64,000 bases of DNA from Marinihelvus sp942491555 (lineage in GTDB: Bacteria; Pseudomonadota; Gammaproteobacteria; Xanthomonadales; SZUA-36), in contig CALOBN010000005.1 of the NCBI GenBank assembly GCA_942491555.1, forward strand, positions 248,001 through 312,000, in the 5' to 3' direction. This document shows, in pieces, positions 1 through 8,696 of this stretch. The position numbers were made by a program, and so were the translations under genes. The notes under the pieces were generated by a model. It was not told the DNA's origin, did not search any database, and was given only the letters and a program-made list of their open reading frames with translations. Each line of letters starts with the position of its first letter. The stretch's first letter is position 1.

Positions 1-1731
1 CGCCAGTTCCGGCATGAGCACCATGCCCATGTGGTCACTGAGGGCATAACCGGCCGTTACCACCAACAACACGATCGAAGCGGTAACGGTGACATAGCGC
101 TTGTGCAGGCATTGCTTAAGAAAGGGCCGGTATTGATTGTCGATCCAGTTACTGACCCCACGCGCGAAACGTCGTTGCCAGTGATGCAGGGAATCGGTCA
201 CGGCGTTATGGGTGCGCTCTTTCACGCTTGCCAGGTGGGCGGGCAGGATAAACAGCGCCTCGGCGAGGCTGAATAACAGAACTGCAATTACCACGGCGGG
301 CAGGGGCCACCAGTAATTGCCCGTAACCCCGGGCAAAAACATCACCGGTAAAAAGGCCACGATGTTGGTCAGGATACTGAAGGTCACCGGCCAGGCCATT
401 TCCCGTGCACCTTGGATCGCGGCGTCCATGTTGCTCATGCCCTGCTCGCGATACTCGTAGACGTTCTCACCCACGACGATCGCGTCATCGACAACGATTC
501 CCAGGGCCACCAGGAAGCCGAACATGGAGATCATGTTGATGCTCACGCCGATCCACGGCAGCACGGTTATGGCGCCAATGAAAGACACGGCCATGCCCAT
601 CATGATCCAGAAAGCGAGGCGGAACTCCAGGAACAGGCTGAGTATCAGCACAATGATGATGATCGCCATCACGCCGTTTTCCAGCAGCAGGTTCATGCGG
701 TCTTCAAAGTCAGCCGCCGCATTACCATCAATGCGGTACTCAATGCCCTCGGGCAGGGTTTGGTCCAGGTCGTCAAGGACTGTCTGAACCGCGGCGGCAA
801 CCTCCAGCGGAGATTGTTCGCCGATGCGGAAAATCTCCAGATCGATAGACGGCTGGCGGTTGAACTGACTCTGGAAACCGACCTCCTCAAAGCCGTCTCG
901 AATATCAGCAATGTCTGACAGGCGTACCGGGGCTCCGGTGGCCGAGCTGCGGATCACCACATCGCCCAGCTGGCCGGCCCATTCCTTGCGTTCATCGACA
1001 CGCAACAGGATTTCACCCCCGCTGGTATCAATCGAGCCGGCGGGCACATCGCGACTGGACTGTTCAATGATGGAGGCGACCTGGCCCAGGGTCAGGCCGA
1101 ATTCGCGGAGCGTGTCCGAGGTCACTTCCACGTGCGTGATGTATTGCAGGGCGTTGCCGATCTCAACCTGGCTGATTGCCGGCTGGTTGAGGAGCTGGTC
1201 GCGCACCCGTTCGGCCAGTTGGCGCATGGTCCATGCATCGGCATCGCCGAACAGGGCGATTTGCATCACCTCACGGGTGCGGTCGCGCAAGCGGACCTCG
1301 GGCTCTTCGGCATCTTCAGGAAACGTTCGAATTTGCGTAACCGCCTGGTCGATGTCCTGAAAAATTTTGATGCGGTCCACGCCGGCAACCAGTTCGAGAC
1401 TGATGGAGCCCGAGCCCTCGCGCGCTGAGGAGCTGATTTCACGAATGCCCTGGACACCGCGAATGGCTTCCTCCACGGGCAAAATAATGCCCTGCTCCAC
1501 TTCCTGCGGCGCGGCACCCGGATAACTGACGACCACATCGACAATATCCAGCGCGAAATCCGGATCAACCTCTTTTTGCATGGTCAGCGCGGTGTAAATA
1601 CCGCCGCCGAGCAGGATGATCATCAGCAGATTGGCAGCAATGGCGTTGTGCGCCATCCACGCAATCGGACCACGGCGACGACCTGAACTGTCTCTGGGCA
1701 TATCGCCGCGCATGTTATCGGGGGTATTCAC
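1..1731 (-). CDS. RND efflux pump inner-membrane permease (partial, 3' end outside window)
   Basis: The visible 577 codons are the N-terminal half of a proton-driven RND (AcrB/HAE1-like) exporter, which takes substrates from the periplasm and inner membrane and passes them to an adaptor and outer-membrane channel. A first membrane helix is followed by porter-domain sequence beginning VDPDFALDIVDVVVSYPGA, then helices and the proton-relay motif GIVVDDAIVVGENVYEY near residue 415, with both aspartates present as in AcrB. The start is probably the GTG at 1731, which overlaps the adaptor stop as GTGA and has AAGAGGT upstream; ATG codons at 1713 and 1701 are alternatives. The gene is co-transcribed with the adaptor to its right. 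The C-terminal half lies outside the window. The family is certain; the substrate is unknown. Confidence 0.95.
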   Translation of the reverse strand, partial: MNTPDNMRGDMPRDSSGRRRGPIAWMAHNAIAANLLMIILLGGGIYTALTMQKEVDPDFALDIVDVVVSYPGAAPQEVEQGIILPVEEAIRGVQGIREISSSAREGSGSISLELVAGVDRIKIFQDIDQAVTQIRTFPEDAEEPEVRLRDRTREVMQIALFGDADAWTMRQLAERVRDQLLNQPAISQVEIGNALQYITHVEVTSDTLREFGLTLGQVASIIEQSSRDVPAGSIDTSGGEILLRVDERKEWAGQLGDVVIRSSATGAPVRLSDIADIRDGFEEVGFQSQFNRQPSIDLEIFRIGEQSPLEVAAAVQTVLDDLDQTLPEGIEYRIDGNAAADFEDRMNLLLENGVMAIIIIVLILSLFLEFRLAFWIMMGMAVSFIGAITVLPWIGVSINMISMFGFLVALGIVVDDAIVVGENVYEYREQGMSNMDAAIQGAREMAWPVTFSILTNIVAFLPVMFLPGVTGNYWWPLPAVVIAVLLFSLAEALFILPAHLASVKERTHNAVTDSLHHWQRRFARGVSNWIDNQYRPFLKQCLHKRYVTVTASIVLLVVTAGYALSDHMGMVLMPELA

Positions 1732-2939
1732 GGCTGCGCCGCGACCTCTTCGCCAATGCTTCCGCCGGCGGTTCTCAGGCGCAGGCGAATGCCTTCCTTG
1801 ACCGTTGCCAGGTTGGTAGTTACGACCTTGTCGTTCGCGCTCAGGCCGCCATCAATGTAGGCAAAGTTGCTGTCCTCAAACACGATATCGACAGGCTGAA
1901 TAACCAGCGCCTCTTCGCGCATCAGCCACACCGTGTCATCCCGGCGGATCAGCTCCCGCGGGAGTTTCAGGGCACCGGATATTTCACGCCCCTGGATTTG
2001 CGTCTCCACGAAGGCACCAATGATCAGGGAGGGCTGATCAGCATGCTCAGGCAGTCGCGCCAGGGGGTCATCGACACGCACGAGTACACGTGCCAGGCGC
2101 GTGCCACCTTCAAGCTCTCCCACCAGGCGGTCCAGCCAGCCATCTCGATACTGACCCTGTCCCCAGGCGCTGCGGTGGGTGATTCTGACCGGTGAACCAC
2201 CATCAGGTCCACCGCTGGAAAATACCATCCACTGAAGACGATCCAGTGGCACGGTTGCTTCAATCCAGTAACTTTCCACACCGACCAGTTCGCCCAGCGT
2301 TTCGCCCACAGAGACCTGTGAGCCGAGATTTATGGAGCGATCGATAACCTGTGCGTCAAAAGGGGCGCGCAGCAGCGTGCGTTCAAGAGATAAGCGGGCC
2401 TGGGCCTCCGCCGCCTGGGCCGCCGCTACCTGCGCCTGGGCACTGCGCAATTGAGGCTGACGAAGGACCAGGGCCTGGTTCTCGCTGGTGTAGGAGTCGC
2501 TGCGTTCGCCTTTCAGTTCGCGGTATTCCCGCTCGGCCTGAATCTGGCGTCCCCGCTCAAGCTCAAGCTCAGCCTCGGCCTGAAGCAATTCGCTTTGCCG
2601 TTGTAACAGGGTGTTGCGATAGTCAGCACTGTCGATTTTCAACAGCATGTCGCCCGCCCGGACGAAGCCACCGGGCACCAGCTGGTCAGAAACCTCGATG
2701 ACTTCCCCTGCTACCTGGCTGCGTAACGATACTTCCCGGGTGGGCACCACAGCGCCCAGGGCCTGGATGACCGGGCGGAAGACGCCAGACTCGGGCAAGA
2801 TCACGTCGACGAGCATGGCGGATTGCCGCACCGCGTCTTCGCGCTGCGTTGCCGGCTCGCTGGTAAAAATGAGGTACAGCGCACCTGCACCCAGCAGCAC
2901 CAGGGCCGCACACACTACAAGGGTCTGGCGCAGTTTCAT
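1728..2939 (-). CDS. RND periplasmic adaptor (membrane fusion protein)
   Basis: This 403-residue protein is the periplasmic adaptor of the RND permease encoded just downstream. Residues about 3-25 form a single uncleaved-looking membrane anchor. A biotinyl/lipoyl-like half (PTREVSLRSQVAGEVIEV) follows, then an Ala/Glu/Gln-rich coiled-coil hairpin at about residues 100-190, the second lipoyl half (RAPFDAQVIDRSINLGSQV) and beta-barrel and membrane-proximal domains. The stop overlaps the proposed GTG of the permease by four bases, so translation is probably coupled. It is the first gene of this two-gene transcript. No repressor gene lies next to it. The family assignment is secure; drugs, metals or lipids are all possible cargo. 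Confidence 0.93.
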   Translation of the reverse strand: MKLRQTLVVCAALVLLGAGALYLIFTSEPATQREDAVRQSAMLVDVILPESGVFRPVIQALGAVVPTREVSLRSQVAGEVIEVSDQLVPGGFVRAGDMLLKIDSADYRNTLLQRQSELLQAEAELELERGRQIQAEREYRELKGERSDSYTSENQALVLRQPQLRSAQAQVAAAQAAEAQARLSLERTLLRAPFDAQVIDRSINLGSQVSVGETLGELVGVESYWIEATVPLDRLQWMVFSSGGPDGGSPVRITHRSAWGQGQYRDGWLDRLVGELEGGTRLARVLVRVDDPLARLPEHADQPSLIIGAFVETQIQGREISGALKLPRELIRRDDTVWLMREEALVIQPVDIVFEDSNFAYIDGGLSANDKVVTTNLATVKEGIRLRLRTAGGSIGEEVAAQP

Positions 2940-3124
2940 GCCGGACCCCTGTCCAGGTTCAGATTTGTCTTTCTCACCACCGAACTCCTGATTATTTCTA
3001 ATTATTATTCTGATTATCCGCCCATTGGGAGAAAAAAGCGTGAAAAGGCCTGAACACTGCAGATTGGGTTATGCGCTCTCGGATCGGTTTACCCGACGCG
3101 CTGATCCCCGGGCTGACCGTCCGA

Positions 3125-3964
3125 TCAGGGTTTGAGATCAAAGCGCTCGGCAAGAAAACGGGCAATGCCATCCTCGTCATGATGACCGATAACCGCGGTA
3201 GCGGCATCTTGCACATGCGCTGCCGCATTGCTCGGCGCATAGCTTTCATCCGCGGTCGCAAACAGGCTCAGATCGTTGTCGCTGTCGCCGAAACACACCA
3301 CGCGCTTGATACCCAACTCGGCGCGCAGGCTGTCGACCGCCGCGCCCTTGCTTGCATCCGTATGGTGAATATCAATCCAGCGCCAGCCCTCGCCCTCCCA
3401 GGCGTCGCCGGCATAGGCCACCAGCTGCGGCTCATCACCGATTAGCTGCTCTATTCGATTGATGGAAAGGGTCGAGCCCAGCGCACTGATGTTGGTGATC
3501 TGCGCTGTGGCCGGTAATTCAGAAGCGGGCAGTACCTCTACCCCCTCGCGCAGGCCGAACTCGCGCGCCAGCCTGGCCTCAACATCGCTTTGCAACGGCG
3601 GGTGATAAACGGCATGGCGGTTGGCGAAATTTTTGCCGGCTTCAAAGGTGAACACGAAGGGCGTGACCTTTTCACCCATAATCGCCTCAAGCACATGCTG
3701 GATTTCGTCCAGGGTGAGGAAGTTGCGATGTGCATAGACATCATTGGACGGGTTCCAGATCAGCACACCGTTCTTGTATACCTGGGGTAGGGCAAAGCCG
3801 TGGCCGTCCAGAAGACTCCGCGCCGCATGCAGCGTGCGCCCGGTTGCGACCGTATAGGCAACACCGCGGTCGGTCAGCGCCGCCAGGGTTTTTTGGGTAA
3901 ACGGGGACAGCTCGCTGTTGCCATTGAGCAAGGTGCCATCCAGGTCGAAGACGATCAGTTCCAT
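3125..3964 (-). CDS. HAD-superfamily hydrolase, Cof/YbjI type
   Basis: This is a 279-residue cytoplasmic phosphatase of the Cof (class IIB cap) HAD subfamily. Motif I is at the N-terminus (VFDLDGTLLNG, nucleophile and acid-base aspartates at residues 7 and 9). The motif II threonine lies in VATGRT. A long cap domain sits in the middle, and motif IV is FGDSDNDLSLF near residue 228. All catalytic residues are present, so it should be active. Cof-type enzymes act on sugar phosphates, flavin or pyridoxal phosphate intermediates and the real substrate cannot be read from sequence. It stands alone, divergent from the sbtA gene and in the same direction as the RND genes, with 185 bases between. Confidence 0.9.
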   Translation of the reverse strand: MELIVFDLDGTLLNGNSELSPFTQKTLAALTDRGVAYTVATGRTLHAARSLLDGHGFALPQVYKNGVLIWNPSNDVYAHRNFLTLDEIQHVLEAIMGEKVTPFVFTFEAGKNFANRHAVYHPPLQSDVEARLAREFGLREGVEVLPASELPATAQITNISALGSTLSINRIEQLIGDEPQLVAYAGDAWEGEGWRWIDIHHTDASKGAAVDSLRAELGIKRVVCFGDSDNDLSLFATADESYAPSNAAAHVQDAATAVIGHHDEDGIARFLAERFDLKP

Positions 3965-4055
3965 AGGTTTTTAGGGTCGCGGGCAATGTTGGGTGAGCAC
4001 AATGGTACATGGACAAGGTGAAGTTTCATTGCCGCAAGCAGCGCACCAATAGCTC

Positions 4056-4061
4056 TATAAT
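4056..4061 (+). promoter_or_regulatory. candidate -10 element for the sbtA-sbtB transcript
   Basis: A perfect TATAAT lies 71 bases upstream of the proposed sbtA start. No good -35 hexamer is present at the usual 16-18 base distance (TTGCCG is 21 bases away), so the promoter may be weak or activator-dependent. Confidence 0.35.
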
Positions 4062-4132
4062 GCGTGGCATGAACTTGGCTCCGGTGCTTCAAGCTGGCGC
4101 CGAAACTTCGCTACCGCAGAGGGCAGAACATC

Positions 4133-5122
4133 TTGAGCAGCGCTTTTCTGGCGAATCTGAGTTCCCCACCCCTGTTGTTTTTCTTTCTCGGCATGGTGGC
4201 CGTTTTTGTCCGCTCTGATCTGGATATACCCGGCCAGATTGCACGTTTCCTGTCGCTTTATCTGCTCTTCGCCATCGGCTTCAAAGGTGGCGTGGCACTG
4301 GCTGATGCGCCCCTGGGCGGGGCCGTCTGGCTGACCCTTGGCACCACGATATTGCTCTCCGCCCTGGTGCCGGTCTACAGCTTTTTCATGCTTCGCAAGC
4401 GGTTTGGCGTCGCCAACGCCGCCGCCATCGCTGCGACTTATGGCTCGGTCAGTGCGGTGACCTTCATTACCGCGACCAGTTATCTCGACAACCAGGGCGT
4501 GGCCTGGAATGGCTACATGGTGGCCGCGATGGCACTGATGGAGTCGCCGGCGATCATTGTCGGCATGCTGCTGTATAGCCGCTTTCGCGACTCGGACGGC
4601 GCGAAGAAAAGCCTGCGATGGGGCCCGCTGTTGCACGAGGCCTGTCTGAACGGCTCGGTGTTCCTGATTCTGGGCAGCATGTTTATCGGCTATATCAGCG
4701 GCGCAAAAGGCATGGAGCAGATTGCCCCGGTGGTCAAAGCGCCCTTTCTTGGCGTGTTGTGTATTTTTCTGCTGGACATGGGTATCGTCGCTGCGCGCCG
4801 TCTGCGCGACCTCGGCGACTCGGAAGGTCCCAGCAAGATGCCTTTGTTTGCCATGGCTGCAGCCGGGCTGGCGTTTCCGCTGATTAATGGCACGGTCGCC
4901 CTCGCCCTCGGCTCCTTGCTGAACCTGAACGAGGGGGACCTGGTTCTCCTGGCCGTGCTCGGCGCAAGCGCTTCCTATATTGCGGTACCGGCAGCACTGC
5001 GGCTTGCCTTGCCCCAGGCCAGCCCGAGCATCTATCTGCCAATGTCGCTGGCCATCACCTTTCCCTTTAACATTCTGCTTGGCATTCCTCTCTACCACCT
5101 GGCCGCCCAGTGGTTGACTTGA
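4133..5122 (+). CDS. sbtA: SbtA-type sodium-dependent bicarbonate permease
   Basis: The 329-residue integral membrane protein belongs to the Na+/bicarbonate symporter family typified by cyanobacterial SbtA. It has about ten hydrophobic helices in two halves; the N-terminal half contains LSLYLLFAIGFKGGVAL and YGSVSAVTFITA, family-typical sequences. I chose the TTG at 4133 because it is preceded by AGAGGGC at good spacing and begins just before the first helix; the next in-frame ATG (4193) would remove that helix. A PII-like SbtB gene follows 20 bases later, the usual pairing for this family. Its role would be bicarbonate import, for anaplerotic carboxylation or pH/inorganic carbon balance, since no carbon-fixation gene is seen here. 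Family confidence is high; the substrate is inferred from homologues. Confidence 0.85.
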   Translation: MSSAFLANLSSPPLLFFFLGMVAVFVRSDLDIPGQIARFLSLYLLFAIGFKGGVALADAPLGGAVWLTLGTTILLSALVPVYSFFMLRKRFGVANAAAIAATYGSVSAVTFITATSYLDNQGVAWNGYMVAAMALMESPAIIVGMLLYSRFRDSDGAKKSLRWGPLLHEACLNGSVFLILGSMFIGYISGAKGMEQIAPVVKAPFLGVLCIFLLDMGIVAARRLRDLGDSEGPSKMPLFAMAAAGLAFPLINGTVALALGSLLNLNEGDLVLLAVLGASASYIAVPAALRLALPQASPSIYLPMSLAITFPFNILLGIPLYHLAAQWLT

Positions 5123-5142
5123 ATACCCCGAGGCCAACGAAC

Positions 5143-5439
5143 ATGACACCCAGCCACCGCATTGAAATTGTGATTGAAGAACCACTGGCACCGCAGCTGA
5201 TCGCCCTGTTCAGAAAACTGCAGGTGCCGGGTTACACGCTGATCCCTCGCGTGGGTGGCAACGGTGACAGGGGCGTGCGCCGCGGCGACGAACTGGCCGG
5301 CGATTCCACCAACTGCATGTTCCTGATTATCTGCGAGGACAGGGGCATGGTTGAGCGCATTACCGAAGCGATTGGGCCGATCCTGTCGCGATATGGTGGC
5401 GTTTGTGCCGTATCCGCCTGCGAGGTGCTTACGCATTAA
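5143..5439 (+). CDS. SbtB-like PII-family regulator of the bicarbonate permease
   Basis: This 98-residue protein has the ferredoxin-like PII fold signature. An initial beta strand (HRIEIVIEEPL) and helix lead to VPGYTLIPRVGGNG, corresponding to the GYT..GGKG stretch of SbtB, then FLIICEDRGMVERI and a final CAVSACEVL strand. Cyanobacterial SbtB binds cAMP, AMP or ADP as a trimer and modulates SbtA; the same job is inferred from the adjacent gene. It lacks the C-terminal Cys-containing extension of the cyanobacterial proteins, so redox control through that loop is not expected. The ATG at 5143 has GAGG nine bases upstream. A GTG at 5110, overlapping the sbtA stop, is also in frame but less likely. 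Confidence 0.75.
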   Translation: MTPSHRIEIVIEEPLAPQLIALFRKLQVPGYTLIPRVGGNGDRGVRRGDELAGDSTNCMFLIICEDRGMVERITEAIGPILSRYGGVCAVSACEVLTH

Positions 5440-5504
5440 GCGCGATCCGTCATTCCGAAACCACCAATACTCTCCGGCCCTGCGCCGGCTACCTGGAGCA
5501 AGCC

Positions 5505-6857
5505 ATGAGATCTGTCCTGCTGTTCGTCGCACTGATGCTTTCCCTGTCGGTCTCCCAGACCAGCCACGGCAACGATTTTGAGCAGGGGCGGGTGGTCAGC
5601 GCCAACCAGGCGGTTCTTCCCTACCGCGAACGTCCGGCCGTGGAAAATGCCCTGCTGGAAGAGCGTCTGCGCACCCTGTTGCCAAAGCTGATGGAAGAAT
5701 CCGGCATTGATATGTGGCTGGTGATCGCGCGGGAATACGCCGAGGATCCGGTCTATTTCAGCCTGGTGCCGCAACCGACTTTTGCGGCACGGCGTACGAC
5801 CATGCTGATCTTCTCGCGTGGCGCTGACGGCTTCGAGATGCTTTCCGTCAATCGTTATCCCCTGGGTGAACCTTTTGCTTCCCGCTGGTCCGGCGGCGAC
5901 CTCGATGAACAGTGGCAAGCGCTGGCAGACCTGATTGTGGAGAAAAACCCGCCACGCATCGGCATCAACGTATCGAAAGACTGGCCGGTTGCAGACGGGC
6001 TGACCCATGGGCTGTACGAGCGCCTGATCGCAGCATTACCGGAAAACATGCACGAGCGCCTTGTCTCAGCCGAAACGCTTGCCGTGCGCTGGGTGGAAAC
6101 CCGCAGCGAGGCCGAAGCGGACCTCTACGCGCACGTGGTATCCCTGGCCCGCCAGGTCATTGCGGAGGCTTTTTCAGCCCAGGTGATCACCCCGGGCGTG
6201 ACCAGCACGGATGATGTGGCCTGGTTTATCCGCGAGCGGTTTGCCGAGCTCCAGTTGCCGATCTGGTTTCAACCCTATGTGAATCTGCAGCGCGCCGGGC
6301 AAGAGTGTAATGAGGAAACGCCGTTTTGCGGTGTCGCCGGCATCATCCGGCCGGGCGACGTTCTGCACACGGACGTGGGCATCTGCTACCTGAAATTGTG
6401 CACTGACACGCAGGAAATGGGCTACGTGCCGCGCATGTCCGAAACGTCGGTCCCCGCAGGTCTTGTCGCGGCTCTGGCTACCGGCAACCAGTGGCAGGAT
6501 GACCTGACCGAAGGATTCATAACCGGTCAAACAGGCAATGAGATTCTGGCCAATAGTCTGAAAAACAACGCACGCCGGAAGGTGAACGCGAGCACCTACA
6601 CCCATCCGATCAGTTTCTTTGGTCATGCCCCGGGCCCCACGATTGGCATGTGGGACAACCAGGGCGACACCCCGGTGCGCGGTGACTGGCCCCTGTATCC
6701 GATGACCGCCTATGCCATCGAGGGCAACATCAAGGCTCCGGTGCCGGAATGGGACAACCAAATGGTCCAGATCAAGCTGGAGCAATCAGCACTGTTTGAC
6801 GGTGAATCCGTGATCTATCTTGCCGGGCGCCAGACCGAATGGCACATGGTGCGCTGA
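5505..6857 (+). CDS. Secreted M24-family metallopeptidase (Xaa-Pro peptidase-like)
   Basis: The 450-residue protein carries a Sec signal peptide (MRSVLLFVALMLSLSVSQT) and should act in the periplasm. An N-terminal creatinase-like domain (IDMWLVIAREYAEDPVYF) precedes the pita-bread catalytic domain. Dinuclear metal ligands are visible: two aspartates in HTDVGICYLKLCTDTQ (about residues 290 and 300), His in FGHAPGPTIG (about 373), Glu in YAIEGN (about 405) and Glu in IKLEQS (about 425). The family removes residues ahead of proline or hydrolyses amide and ester bonds in small molecules; the substrate here is unknown. The start at 5505 was chosen because it begins the signal peptide; an upstream in-frame extension to 5403 overlaps the previous gene and adds no recognisable sequence. 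The sulfatase gene starts one base after the stop. Confidence 0.88.
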   Translation: MRSVLLFVALMLSLSVSQTSHGNDFEQGRVVSANQAVLPYRERPAVENALLEERLRTLLPKLMEESGIDMWLVIAREYAEDPVYFSLVPQPTFAARRTTMLIFSRGADGFEMLSVNRYPLGEPFASRWSGGDLDEQWQALADLIVEKNPPRIGINVSKDWPVADGLTHGLYERLIAALPENMHERLVSAETLAVRWVETRSEAEADLYAHVVSLARQVIAEAFSAQVITPGVTSTDDVAWFIRERFAELQLPIWFQPYVNLQRAGQECNEETPFCGVAGIIRPGDVLHTDVGICYLKLCTDTQEMGYVPRMSETSVPAGLVAALATGNQWQDDLTEGFITGQTGNEILANSLKNNARRKVNASTYTHPISFFGHAPGPTIGMWDNQGDTPVRGDWPLYPMTAYAIEGNIKAPVPEWDNQMVQIKLEQSALFDGESVIYLAGRQTEWHMVR

Positions 6858-6858
6858 A

Positions 6859-8634
6859 TTGTCCAGAGCACTTATATCTCCAGCCCGCAATGTCCTGCAG
6901 CACAAGAGCCGCAGGCAGCAACTTCTGATCAGTGGATATGCCCTGTTTACCGCCGGGCTGCTGACGTTTGGACCGACAGCTCAAGCTCAGGCTGATAAAA
7001 GCACCGACGTTTCACAGCAACCCAACTTCCTGATTATCGTCGCCGACGATCTGGGTTATTCAGATACGGGCTTTATGGGTAGCGAAATTCGCACTCCTAA
7101 CCTGGATATTCTGGCCGCTCAAAGTCTGCTGATGCGCAACTTTCATACCGCGCCTACCTGCTCTCCGACCCGGGCCATGCTGTTGTCGGGCACCGACACT
7201 CACCCTGCGGGCCTGGGCACCATGAGCGGCCAACAGTCTCCGGAACAAGAGGGCCAACCCGGCTACGAGGGTTATCTCAGCGACCGGGTGGTGAGCTTTA
7301 CCCGGCTGTTGCAAGAAGCCGGCTATCACAGCTACCTGAGCGGCAAGTGGCACCTGGGTGCCGCGCCGGAACAGCAGCCATTGAGCAGGGGGTTTAGTCG
7401 GACCTATGGCCCGCTGTATGCGGGCATGTCACATTTCGATGATGGATATGCATTGTTTTCCGACGGTGGCCCGCCTGTCATGGCCCGGTTCCAGGTTAAT
7501 GGCAACGAGCTGGACAAACTTCCTGACAACTGGTTTTCCACGGACGCGTTCACCGACCAGCTCATCAAAAACATCGATGAGGGCAAAAGTGATGGGCAGC
7601 CTTTTGTGGCCCTTGCGACCTATACGGCTCCGCATTGGCCATTGCATGCCCCGGATGAGTTCATTGATCGCTACCAGGGCGCCTATGCCGGGGGGTGGGA
7701 TGAGCTGCGTATGCGACGCATTGCGCGGCTCAAGGCACTTGGACATATCCCGGCCGATAGCCCCGATTCAGAGCGGCTCGGCTGGGTTAAGTCATGGGAT
7801 AGTCTGGGCGAGCAGGAGCGCATCCGTCAGGCGCGGATCATGGAGGTTTATGCCGCCATGGTGGAGCACCTTGATTACAACATCGGAAGGCTTGTGACGT
7901 ATCTGGATGCCGAAGGCCTGCGTGACAACACGGTGATTCTGTTTTTCGCCGACAATGGCGCCGAGGGCAATCCGGTCAACCGCATCGTTGGCGATCATGA
8001 CTGGGTTGAAAACAACTTCGACAACCGCCTTGAGAACATCGGCCGCCAGGGCTCCTATGTATTTGTGAACCCCGGCTGGGCGCAGGCCTCAACGGCACCC
8101 TTTGGTTTCTTTAAATCGTTCCCCACGCAGGGTGGAGTTCAGACCCCTGCCCTGATTAGTGGCCCTGGCGTGGAGCCGGGTGTCAGCGACACCTTCGTTA
8201 CCGTCAAAGATGTTGCCCCGACACTTCTGGAACTGGCGGGCGTGTCTCACCCCGGACAAAATTTTGCAGGCCATGACATTGCCCCCATGACAGGCAAGGC
8301 CTTGCAGCCCCTGTTCAGCAACCCTGCAAGCAGCATTCATGGCGACGATACGGCCACCGTCTGGGAACTGTTCGGGCGGCGTGCGGTGCGTATGGGCGAC
8401 TGGAAGGCGCTGTGGCTCTATGAGCCCTATGGTCCCGCCCGCTGGCAACTGTTCAATCTGCAAACCGACCCCACGGAGACCACCGACCTTGCCGCCATTG
8501 AACCGGAACAGCTGGCGCGCCTGTTGAACGCATGGGAAAGCTATGTGGAGCGTCATCAACTTATTCTCCCGGCCACCGACGCCGGCTACGCCCTGGAGGA
8601 CGACTGGCGTGATAACAACGACGCCACACCCTAG
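6859..8634 (+). CDS. Secreted type I sulfatase (arylsulfatase)
   Basis: This is an alkaline-phosphatase-fold sulfatase of about 591 residues. After a basic n-region (HKSRRQQ) and a hydrophobic h-region ending in AQAQA, the metal-binding IIVADDLGYSD follows. The signature CSPTRAMLLSG has its cysteine near residue 101. This C-x-P-x-R cysteine must be converted to formylglycine, so an FGE/SUMF enzyme is needed and none is in the window. SGKWHLG and FFADNGAEG supply further active-site residues. It should hydrolyse sulfate esters in the periplasm. No ATG fits: TTG at 6859 lies immediately after the peptidase stop, and TTG at 6820, inside the peptidase gene, is possible. No ribosome-binding site is obvious, so coupling to the upstream gene is likely. 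Confidence 0.88.
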   Translation: MSRALISPARNVLQHKSRRQQLLISGYALFTAGLLTFGPTAQAQADKSTDVSQQPNFLIIVADDLGYSDTGFMGSEIRTPNLDILAAQSLLMRNFHTAPTCSPTRAMLLSGTDTHPAGLGTMSGQQSPEQEGQPGYEGYLSDRVVSFTRLLQEAGYHSYLSGKWHLGAAPEQQPLSRGFSRTYGPLYAGMSHFDDGYALFSDGGPPVMARFQVNGNELDKLPDNWFSTDAFTDQLIKNIDEGKSDGQPFVALATYTAPHWPLHAPDEFIDRYQGAYAGGWDELRMRRIARLKALGHIPADSPDSERLGWVKSWDSLGEQERIRQARIMEVYAAMVEHLDYNIGRLVTYLDAEGLRDNTVILFFADNGAEGNPVNRIVGDHDWVENNFDNRLENIGRQGSYVFVNPGWAQASTAPFGFFKSFPTQGGVQTPALISGPGVEPGVSDTFVTVKDVAPTLLELAGVSHPGQNFAGHDIAPMTGKALQPLFSNPASSIHGDDTATVWELFGRRAVRMGDWKALWLYEPYGPARWQLFNLQTDPTETTDLAAIEPEQLARLLNAWESYVERHQLILPATDAGYALEDDWRDNNDATP

Positions 8635-8660
8635 CCTGAGGAACAAACCTGAATATGCGC

Positions 8661-8689
8661 TTGATTAGAGTAATGATAATCATTATCAT
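8661..8689 (+). promoter_or_regulatory. candidate hemP promoter, leaderless
   Basis: TTGATT (8661-8666) and TATCAT (8684-8689) are separated by 17 bases. The expected transcription start, 6-7 bases after the -10, falls on or next to the hemP ATG at 8697, so the mRNA may have no 5' leader. The -10 lies inside the Fur box, so Fur binding would exclude RNA polymerase. Confidence 0.5.
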
Positions 8690-8690
8690 T
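8672..8690. promoter_or_regulatory. Fur box
   Basis: AATGATAATCATTATCATT contains the exact 7-1-7 inverted repeat TGATAAT-C-ATTATCA recognised by the ferric uptake regulator. It sits six bases upstream of the hemP start and overlaps the likely -10, which predicts repression by iron-loaded Fur. Confidence 0.9.
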
Positions 8691-8696
8691 TGAAGC

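Noticed and set aside
412..918. Histidine- and aspartate-rich plus-strand frame
   Set aside because: It is antisense to the RND permease, whose frame is fully conserved; the composition is a shadow of the coding strand.
2351..2701. Proline/arginine-rich plus-strand frame opposite the RND adaptor
   Set aside because: Shadow of the adaptor coiled-coil codons; no start signal or homology-like features.
4055..5191. Long minus-strand open frame opposite sbtA (about 378 codons)
   Set aside because: The product is a His/Gln/Lys-rich composition with no motif or hydrophobic pattern; it is the mirror of a real permease gene.
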